Source: Psychromonas sp. SA13A (GTDB taxonomy: Bacteria > Pseudomonadota > Gammaproteobacteria > Enterobacterales > Psychromonadaceae). Taken from it: a DNA stretch of 64,000 nt. The position numbers were made by a program, and so were the translations under genes. Location of the stretch: positions 124,001 to 188,000 of the forward strand of contig NZ_WTKU01000005.1 in NCBI RefSeq assembly GCF_011378715.1, in the 5' to 3' direction. Below the pieces are notes generated by a model. That model was not told the DNA's origin. It saw only the letters and a program-made list of their open reading frames with translations, and searched no databases. Below, in pieces: positions 57,891-64,000 of this stretch; the first letter of the stretch is position 1, and every line of letters starts with the position of its first letter.

Positions 57891-60035
57891 TTATTGAAAA
57901 TGAGTGGAGATGGAGAGTGTGAGTATTCGGAATAGGTAAGCGGCGAAGCTTTCTGGTTGATGATTAACTTTCACAATAACTTTCGCGGCTAAATAGTGCT
58001 CAGTATAATTTACAAACATCAATTCAACTTGATACACAGCCTCAAGAGCCGTGCGCCCCTCTTTATCTCGAGCATCAACGAGTATTGCACCGCCACCAGC
58101 AGTCCCTAGTTTAGCACTCGGTAATTGGAATGACGCCTGTGGAATTTCTTGTCCAGTCGTAGCATTGAAGGTTGAAAAAGGCTGACTATTTAACTTAACC
58201 TGCCAATTGAGCTGCTTAATTTTAAGTTGTTCAAACTTATTCTGAGGAATAATCGCTTTGACAGACACTTTATTTAGGTCAATAACAAAACCTAAAATAT
58301 CTCCTTTACGATAAAAACGACCGGGCATATCCAGTGCTTTGGGGATAGATATCACTCCGGCCAATTCACTCTTTACCGCTAAGCTATCAATTTCAACTTG
58401 TATATCCGCTAGCGTTGCTTGAGCATGTTGAATATCTAATTTGATAACCTGAGTTGCCAAAGGCCCTTCCATAAATGCTTGATTTTCTCGCATTTCAAGT
58501 TCCGCTATTTGTGCTTCAATCAATTGTTTTTTAATTACTAACTCTGGATTTTCAAGCTCAAATAAAATATCGCCGACCTTCACTTTATCACTATTATTTT
58601 GCAATACTGCTTTCATAAAACCGTCACTTTTTACTCGTATAGAGGCGGCTTCTGGTAAGGTTGCAATCCCTTCAATATGTGAACTCCAATGCAAAGGATA
58701 AAAGAGCAACAACAAAAGCAATGAAACGATTGGTAAAGTCGTTAACGTTAATCGCTTAAATCGACCGTGTGCTTTTGCTACCTTAAGTAATGCGGTAAGT
58801 GCAGAGAAAGTTGGCCATAGCAGCTGTTGTATCAAATACCATACAGCTAAAATAACGCCGATAATAAAATAATGGCTAGCAACAAAAAAAGCGATGCTAA
58901 AACTGATAAGTAGCTTGTAAATACCTGCTGCTACTCCATAAAAAACGAACCAACTACGCTCTCCATCGGCGGTTAATGGGCAACAATTTACTAAAGCTGA
59001 GCGGTCCAACCCCAATAGAAAACGCTGACACAGATAGCCAAGATATTTATTTGAGCGACTCGCGAGATTAGGAATTTCAATCGCATCAGAAAAGACATAA
59101 TAACCATCAAAGCGAAGCAAAGGGTTACCATTCACAAACAGTGTCGACAACCCTGCGACAACGGCAATATTAAAGGCAATATCACGCCCAATACCGTCAT
59201 CCATCATCGACCAAATAATAATGCCTAAGGCCGCTAATAATAACTCAATAAAAATGCCCGCCGCGGCGACCATCATACGTTGATGTTTATTGCTAAACTG
59301 ATGGCTAGTAGATGCATCAACATAGGGGACGGGCATAAACACGATAAATAAGACTCCCATGTCATGCACTTCACCGCCCCAATATTTGGTTGAAATCGCG
59401 TGCCCTAGTTCATGAAAAAATTTAACCAAAGGATATAACAACCAGATAAGAACTAGGTTTTGAGGGCCTATAAAGCGAACCGAAAAATGCTCTGCCAATG
59501 CTTGCCAATGACCTAAAGCAACACTGCTACCCAACACAATTAAGCATGCACTGAGTATCAATACCCAGCGATTAAATACTCCTGTCAATAAAGGCGTAAC
59601 CTTCTCAAGCCATAGGTCAGGATCCCACAACGATAACTTAAATGATAAAGGGCGCGACCAAATACGCATTTTTTTCTGTCGTTGATGTTGGCTATAGCGC
59701 TGATAAAGATCCTGAACAGAAACAGGAATGTCACCTTGTAATAAACCTTTCAGCTGAAGCGTAGCAATAACGTTAATAATATCGACGTGTTCAAGCGTTT
59801 GCTCCCCCTCGAGGTCGAGACAATGCTGATAGGCTTGTTCAATACTATTTGTACCATCAAGACTTTGAATAAACTGAAACACCAATTCCGTACAACGAAA
59901 ATGCGAGCTCGACAGCGTATCCGCAACAATATGCCATGTTCGTTGACGATACACATGCTGATAAAAAGTCACATGCGACCGAAGTTTAGGTTTAAGCAGG
60001 GCAATTGAATCCCATGTCTGTTGGTCAACTCTCAT
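57891..60035 (-). CDS. Membrane M50 (site-2-protease-like) protein fused to a HlyD-like adaptor
   Basis: This is a 714-residue protein. Residues 1-120 are a soluble, PqqD/winged-helix-like region. A multi-helix membrane part follows with the zinc-metalloprotease motif HELGH at 208-212 and the second M50 motif NGNPLLRFDG near 300-310, so catalytic residues are intact. After the last helix (near 435-455) comes a barrel-sandwich adaptor domain (GIATLPEAASIRVKSDGFMKAVL, VKVGDILFELENPEL) with a helical hairpin. It starts three bases after the upstream GAF-adaptor gene, so they are co-translated. M50-HlyD fusions are known near exporters; the substrate here is probably the giant protein, by context. 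Confidence 0.85.
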   Translation of the reverse strand: MRVDQQTWDSIALLKPKLRSHVTFYQHVYRQRTWHIVADTLSSSHFRCTELVFQFIQSLDGTNSIEQAYQHCLDLEGEQTLEHVDIINVIATLQLKGLLQGDIPVSVQDLYQRYSQHQRQKKMRIWSRPLSFKLSLWDPDLWLEKVTPLLTGVFNRWVLILSACLIVLGSSVALGHWQALAEHFSVRFIGPQNLVLIWLLYPLVKFFHELGHAISTKYWGGEVHDMGVLFIVFMPVPYVDASTSHQFSNKHQRMMVAAAGIFIELLLAALGIIIWSMMDDGIGRDIAFNIAVVAGLSTLFVNGNPLLRFDGYYVFSDAIEIPNLASRSNKYLGYLCQRFLLGLDRSALVNCCPLTADGERSWFVFYGVAAGIYKLLISFSIAFFVASHYFIIGVILAVWYLIQQLLWPTFSALTALLKVAKAHGRFKRLTLTTLPIVSLLLLLLFYPLHWSSHIEGIATLPEAASIRVKSDGFMKAVLQNNSDKVKVGDILFELENPELVIKKQLIEAQIAELEMRENQAFMEGPLATQVIKLDIQHAQATLADIQVEIDSLAVKSELAGVISIPKALDMPGRFYRKGDILGFVIDLNKVSVKAIIPQNKFEQLKIKQLNWQVKLNSQPFSTFNATTGQEIPQASFQLPSAKLGTAGGGAILVDARDKEGRTALEAVYQVELMFVNYTEHYLAAKVIVKVNHQPESFAAYLFRILTLSISTHFQ

Positions 60036-60038
60036 GGT

Positions 60039-62012
60039 TTAAGGCGTCCATGACCAAAGCCACAAACGCAACCAGTCTGTTAAGCGGTGTAGTCCTATCC
60101 AAGCCAAACTTTTTTGACCCACTTCTATTTTCCCTAACCCTGCCATGCCAGGACGTAATAGTATATTGTCAGGCAAATGCTCAGAGGAAAGGCTTGCTTC
60201 GGTTCGATACCAAGTGTAATCCCCTTCTTGCTCATAGACGATAGCCACTTGCTCGATAGTTAACGGTATAGAGTGATTAGGATAAGCGGTTAACATCAAT
60301 GAACCTTTTTGCCCTGTTTGCAAATATGCGATATCACGTTCATGAATTTTTAATACCACACGGTAATCATCTAACGGGGCTACCTCAAAAAGTACCTGCC
60401 CTTGTTCGACGGGTGCCCCTAATGAACGAGACAAATCCCCCTCAATAATAATTCCAGATAATGGAGAAAGTAGTTTGGCGCGTTGTAGACGACTATCAGC
60501 TTGATCGATATGTATGTCTGTTTGTGCAATTTGTGCTTTAATAATCCGTGATTTAGCATGGCTTAATGTCGCAAGTTCCTGCCGATATTGCTTTTGATAT
60601 TCTTCTTTTTTACTCAACCAACCACGCTTTTCTAACTGTAAAGGACGGTCGTCAAGTTGAGCCAATAGTTCCCCCTTTTGTACTTGCTCTCCCGCACGCG
60701 CAAAAGCGCTGTCGATATAACCATCAAAGGGTGCAACCACTGCGCGTTGTATACGTCCCTCAAGCGCTGCCTCGGTACTCACTCTGAAGTCACTATCAAT
60801 AACAAAGGTCATCATCAATAACAAAATAACACCAAACGCTAAAGGTAATTTACCAAACCTCCCTTGATTTAGCCGCGTTAAATAAGCACGGGAACGACCC
60901 ATTATGTGTTCTGGAATACTTTGAGTACCGCGTTGATGCAACCCTACTAAGGGGCCCAACATGCTAGCTAAGAGAGTAAGCTCAGTTAAATATTTAGAAG
61001 CCATAAGCTTGGTATCAGCATGATCATCTATTGTATTTTGATAAGCTAAATCCTGTTCAAGCTTTTCTTTGTTAGATAGCTTTTCGTTAGACAGTTTTTT
61101 GGTGGACAGTTTTTTAGTAGACAGAGCTTGTGATTGAAATTCACATAATAATATTGCAATCGTTTGTGCATTATTTTTAAGCGGTATAGAGATTAAGGCG
61201 TTATTCTCATGTTGTACATGTTGTAATAGTAATCGCTGATGTTCTGGGTAATCAGTAAGTTCTTCAACCTGTGAACTTAGAAAATATCGTCCTTCTGTTT
61301 CGTTTTTCACTTCAATCATCGCCTGTTGTAAATTAACAACTAGGTTACTACGCTGATCAAAATGAGCACTATGTGACAACACTTTTACTTCAACGTCGTT
61401 GCCATTAACGATACCTAATGAGACTCGATCAAACGGCCAACAACGTGAAACTTCATTGACTAACGTCATGTTAGCTTGTTGCGTTTCGGAGCAAGACAAG
61501 ATCGCCTGAATAATCACTAAATAATTTGAAGGGATTTGCTTAGGCTGCTCATGATGATGCTTCTCAGACTTTTCTTTTAATGAGTCCTGTGGCTGTCTGA
61601 CAGTATCGCCAGTTTTTTCAATATTGTTTAATAATAATTGTAACCAACTTTGCCCCCATTTCAGCATCTGTAACAACACCGCTTGTTGATTAATTTTAGC
61701 TTCGACCTCAAGGATCACTGCACCAGATGAATAGGCACAAAAGGAAAGCGGAAAAGCAATGATCAGTGTGTCATTAGATTTTTTAGCCGTATTGTTATCT
61801 CTGGACAACGGTTTACCCATGGTCACTACTGGAGATAATTGAGCTTTCAATAAAGGCAAACTCTGCAATAACCTATCACAATCAATGGATTGGTTCGGCC
61901 AGTAAGCAATCGGTTGATCATCACTACCTTGATGAAAATGCTTAACAACTATTGATGCTTGAACATTTGGAATCATCAAGCATAGTTGTTCAAGCCAATT
62001 CTGAATTATCAC
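60039..62012 (-). CDS. GAF-domain protein fused to a HlyD-like adaptor
   Basis: This is a 657-residue protein. Residues 150-300 look like a GAF domain (NYLVIIQAILSCSETQQANMTLVNEVSRCWPFDRVSLGIV and ALISIPLKNNAQTIAILLCEF). A single transmembrane helix (FGKLPLAFGVILLLMMTFVID) near 395-410 precedes a barrel-sandwich (ALEGRIQRAVVAPFDGYIDSAFARAGEQVQKGELLAQLDDRPL), a short coiled coil and a beta-barrel. The GAF part would be cytoplasmic and the adaptor periplasmic. It is the first gene of the six-gene operon. The GTG start has AGGAAG ahead, the same ACAGGAAGT string as before the giant gene. Confidence 0.82.
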   Translation of the reverse strand: MIIQNWLEQLCLMIPNVQASIVVKHFHQGSDDQPIAYWPNQSIDCDRLLQSLPLLKAQLSPVVTMGKPLSRDNNTAKKSNDTLIIAFPLSFCAYSSGAVILEVEAKINQQAVLLQMLKWGQSWLQLLLNNIEKTGDTVRQPQDSLKEKSEKHHHEQPKQIPSNYLVIIQAILSCSETQQANMTLVNEVSRCWPFDRVSLGIVNGNDVEVKVLSHSAHFDQRSNLVVNLQQAMIEVKNETEGRYFLSSQVEELTDYPEHQRLLLQHVQHENNALISIPLKNNAQTIAILLCEFQSQALSTKKLSTKKLSNEKLSNKEKLEQDLAYQNTIDDHADTKLMASKYLTELTLLASMLGPLVGLHQRGTQSIPEHIMGRSRAYLTRLNQGRFGKLPLAFGVILLLMMTFVIDSDFRVSTEAALEGRIQRAVVAPFDGYIDSAFARAGEQVQKGELLAQLDDRPLQLEKRGWLSKKEEYQKQYRQELATLSHAKSRIIKAQIAQTDIHIDQADSRLQRAKLLSPLSGIIIEGDLSRSLGAPVEQGQVLFEVAPLDDYRVVLKIHERDIAYLQTGQKGSLMLTAYPNHSIPLTIEQVAIVYEQEGDYTWYRTEASLSSEHLPDNILLRPGMAGLGKIEVGQKSLAWIGLHRLTDWLRLWLWSWTP

Positions 62013-62460
62013 TTACATCAACTTCCTGTAGATAAATTTATGTTCGCAGAGACGAACTAAAGTGCATAGCCATTTGACTTGCCTCGAAAAGGTAAGCAAA
62101 AAATATTGAGAATATAATCTCAATACAGAACAATTATTAAATAACAGGTTTAATATTTAGAAAACTGGTAAACGGCCACAATAAAACTCTATATTTAATA
62201 CTCAAATAGGGTTAATCAAAGAGAGTATATACCCGTTATCATTCAAAGCACAAAAATCACAACGGCCTTGAGATATATAACTTTTAAGTATTTATACAAT
62301 AAGCGATATTAGCATAGACCATTGAATGACGATTGCATCATGGATGAGGAAAATATAGTGCTGGATAGTATCTACTTTCAATCAGTTAACCGTTCGAAAG
62401 TAGAATTAATAAGATGTCTAAGATTACTTTTATAGTAACATCAAGAAAAATGTATTGTGA
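62013..62460. promoter_or_regulatory. Upstream region of the giant-protein operon
   Basis: This 448-base AT-rich region should contain the operon promoter. It holds the palindrome listed separately and an eight-base-arm inverted repeat near 62373-62405 (CTACTTTC / GAAAGTAG) that lacks a T-tract. No open reading frame is convincing. Confidence 0.5.
62105..62124. promoter_or_regulatory. Candidate operator palindrome upstream of the giant-protein operon
   Basis: ATTGAGA and TCTCAAT separated by six bases, 93 to 112 bases ahead of the first gene. The spacing suits a dimeric regulator; which one is unknown. Confidence 0.4.
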
Positions 62461-62778
62461 TTAAATACCATAATCACGCTCTACTTTTGAAATACGTACT
62501 TTGAAACTATCGTACCAAGATTTACGTCCTGATTTTTGAGCCTGTAGATGTTCGCTGTTAGCTTTCCATTTTTTAATTGCCTCTAAATCAGCCCAGTAAG
62601 AGACGGTAATGCCCAACTCCTCCCTCGCGGATTCAATCCCTAAAAAACCTGGTTGCTGCAGCGCGAGTTCAACCATTCTGGCAGCCATCTCATTATAACC
62701 GTCCTCTTTTTCAGTACGAGTAGAAGTAAAAATCACTGCATAATAAGGCGGAGTAGGTGTATTCGCGATTGCTGACAT
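62461..62778 (-). CDS. Antibiotic biosynthesis monooxygenase (ABM) domain protein
   Basis: This is a 105-residue ferredoxin-like fold protein. The PPYYAVIFTSTRTEKEDGYNEMAARMVELALQQPGFLGIES and VSYWADLEAIKKWKANSEH blocks are typical for the ABM family (YqjZ-like). Such proteins are small oxygenases or haem-related enzymes; the specific reaction is unknown. GGAG precedes the ATG. It stands upstream of the giant-protein operon on the same strand, 448 bases away. Confidence 0.85.
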   Translation of the reverse strand: MSAIANTPTPPYYAVIFTSTRTEKEDGYNEMAARMVELALQQPGFLGIESAREELGITVSYWADLEAIKKWKANSEHLQAQKSGRKSWYDSFKVRISKVERDYGI

Positions 62779-62882
62779 AATGGCTCCAGAGAATTAAATG
62801 TACGCATTAAAAACATACAATAAGAGTGAAAAAATAAGTATTTTGTAAGCTTATATATCCTGCGTAGTGACATAATGAATAA

Positions 62883-63173
62883 TCAAGACACGCTTTTAGT
62901 CGCTTTACGATCAATACAGCCTAAGTCTTTATCTGGGGCGATAACATCTCTGACCAACTGTTTTAATTCGGTTATTTCGGGGAAGCCGCCCTTCTCTTTA
63001 CGAGACCAAATAAGCGTACCATTTGCGAACATTTCAAATATGCCACCTTCTCCGGGTAATAATGACACCTCATCTAACTCGTTTTCAAAAGTGCTTAATA
63101 ACTCTTGGGCCATCCACGATGAGCGCATTAACCAGCGACATTTTTTACAATACTTAATTTCTATTTTATTCAT
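62883..63173 (-). CDS. SelT/SelW/SelH-type (Rdx) thioredoxin-like protein
   Basis: This 96-residue protein has the N-terminal redox motif YCKKCRW (C-x-x-C in place of C-x-x-U) and the EVSLLPGEGGIFEMFANGTLIWSRKEKGGFPEITELKQLVRD core of the Rdx family. It probably acts in thiol redox reactions in the cytoplasm; the partner is unknown. GGAG lies ahead of the start. The neighbouring ABM gene is 104 bases downstream. Confidence 0.85.
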   Translation of the reverse strand: MNKIEIKYCKKCRWLMRSSWMAQELLSTFENELDEVSLLPGEGGIFEMFANGTLIWSRKEKGGFPEITELKQLVRDVIAPDKDLGCIDRKATKSVS

Positions 63174-63349
63174 GGGTGTAACGCTCCAAAGATAGATTCA
63201 ATCATTAAAAATAAATAATACTTCAACATCAAGTTTATTACGTGATTTATTGTGTTACACGAACAATTTTTTACTTGAGGTTAAGCAATAAATCGCCAAT
63301 ATTATTGTTCAGCCAGCAGGTTCAACTTTGAGAACCCGTTTTATTTGTC

Positions 63350-64000
63350 TCATTTACTAACCGAAATGGACCGTCGGAATAATGCCAAACTTGCTGATAA
63401 GAAGATCGCCCCAAGGCCAATAATAATCAACAGCTCAGACCAAATGATACTCAAACCAGCTCCTCGAAAAGCGACCGCTTGAAAGAAAGCCATATAATGG
63501 CGAGAAGGAAAAAACCAAGTTAAAGGTTGTATGATCATCGGTTGACTCTCAATCGGAGTTAATCCACCCGAAAGCATCATCATAGGCATGATCACCATCA
63601 TCAGTAACAATGCAAACTGCGCCATTGTTCGTGCAATCGTTCCCAAAAAAATACCAATGGCAGCGGAAGCAAATAGATAGATACCAGTTCCGCCAAGTAA
63701 TAACCATCGAGAACCTGCAACCGGCACATCGAGTAGACCTTCGACAACAAACAACATCGATAACATAAACGCGACAAGAATAATTAATCCATTCGCCCAA
63801 ACTTTAGCTATCGCAATTTGAAATGAGGTTAACGGCATAACCAATAGATGTTCGATGGTCCCATGCTCACGTTCACGCAACAAAGCTGCACCTGTCAATA
63901 TAATGGTGAGTAAGGTTATCTGATTAAGTAACGCATTAATTGCGCCAAACCACATTCCCGTTCCATTAGGGTTAAAAGCACGCCGCTGAACCAGTGTCAC
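63350..64000 (-). CDS. ABC-2 type transporter permease, C-terminal part
   Basis: The gene runs off the right edge of the window; 216 residues are visible. The EREHGTIEHLLVMPLTSFQIAIAKVWAN motif and six hydrophobic helices, including MAQFALLLMMVIMPMMMLSGG, are typical of ABC-2 permeases of the YhhJ/YbhS type, which are about 370 residues. Its cargo is unknown. Such permeases usually sit beside an ABC ATPase and a HlyD-like adaptor, which would lie to the right. The GTG at the edge is probably not the true start. Confidence 0.88.
   Translation of the reverse strand: MTLVQRRAFNPNGTGMWFGAINALLNQITLLTIILTGAALLREREHGTIEHLLVMPLTSFQIAIAKVWANGLIILVAFMLSMLFVVEGLLDVPVAGSRWLLLGGTGIYLFASAAIGIFLGTIARTMAQFALLLMMVIMPMMMLSGGLTPIESQPMIIQPLTWFFPSRHYMAFFQAVAFRGAGLSIIWSELLIIIGLGAIFLSASLALFRRSISVSK

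Noticed and set aside
44657..62012. Standard RTX type I secretion locus
   Set aside because: No GGxGxD nonapeptide repeats, no HlyB-type ABC exporter and no TolC homologue are seen.
62875..63195. 106-codon plus-strand frame opposite the SelW-like gene
   Set aside because: The minus-strand frame has the CxxC Rdx signature and a ribosome site; the plus-strand frame is its shadow.

Overview
The window looks like a chromosome segment of a marine, AT-rich gammaproteobacterium, most likely Psychromonas or a near relative. This is inferred from protein character and gene order: rsmD/ftsY-ftsE-ftsX-rpoH, the ygfB-pepP-ubiH-ubiI operon divergent from zapA-6S RNA-ygfA-rpiA-serA, a monomeric NADP isocitrate dehydrogenase, and FabV. 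No phage, plasmid or insertion-sequence transposase is visible. The mobile DNA seen is small and non-coding.

Layout. 1-3705: thiamin-precursor uptake and salvage (permease end, ThiY-like binding protein, TenA, ThiM, ThiE), then a LysR regulator beyond a 437-base spacer with three copies of a short repeat. 5277-9829: a DUF3334 protein, an exported protein with 12 EF-hand loops, and a BaeSR-type two-component system. 10076-18886: icd, rluE, murI, trmA, a Tat-type dienelactone hydrolase, a stand-alone prephenate dehydratase and rpoH. 18997-25770: a PanM-like acetyltransferase, ftsX, ftsE, ftsY, rsmD, a DUF1145 gene, a CsrB-type regulatory RNA, kdsD and tRNA-Pro(GGG). 25958-35829: fabV, the ubiquinone hydroxylase/pepP/ygfB operon, zapA, 6S RNA, ygfA, rpiA and serA. 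36172-39563: a chemoreceptor and the divergent ohr/ohrR pair with palindromic operators.

The most unusual part is 39786-62012, six genes on the minus strand with short gaps or overlaps. In transcription order they encode: (1) a GAF-domain protein fused to a HlyD-like adaptor; (2) a membrane M50 (site-2-protease-like) protein fused to a HlyD-like adaptor; (3) a third HlyD-like adaptor; (4) a 4037-residue repeat protein with an N-terminal LEPxxLLSA motif, a DUF4347 domain, at least 25 Ig/cadherin-like repeats and a C-terminal hydrophobic segment; (5) a hybrid histidine kinase with two HPt domains; (6) a REC-GGDEF-EAL cyclic-di-GMP protein. I read this as a self-contained system that exports or processes a giant surface protein under phosphorelay and c-di-GMP control. 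It has no recognisable ABC ATPase or TolC-type channel of its own in the window.

A second notable result is a 172-bp MITE-like element present in two nearly identical copies (6121-6292 and 15757-15928). Each has inverted ends and a perfect 8-bp target duplication, and each lies in the same orientation between a shared transcription terminator and the minus-strand gene of a convergent pair. A decayed relative supplies the stop codon of trmA.
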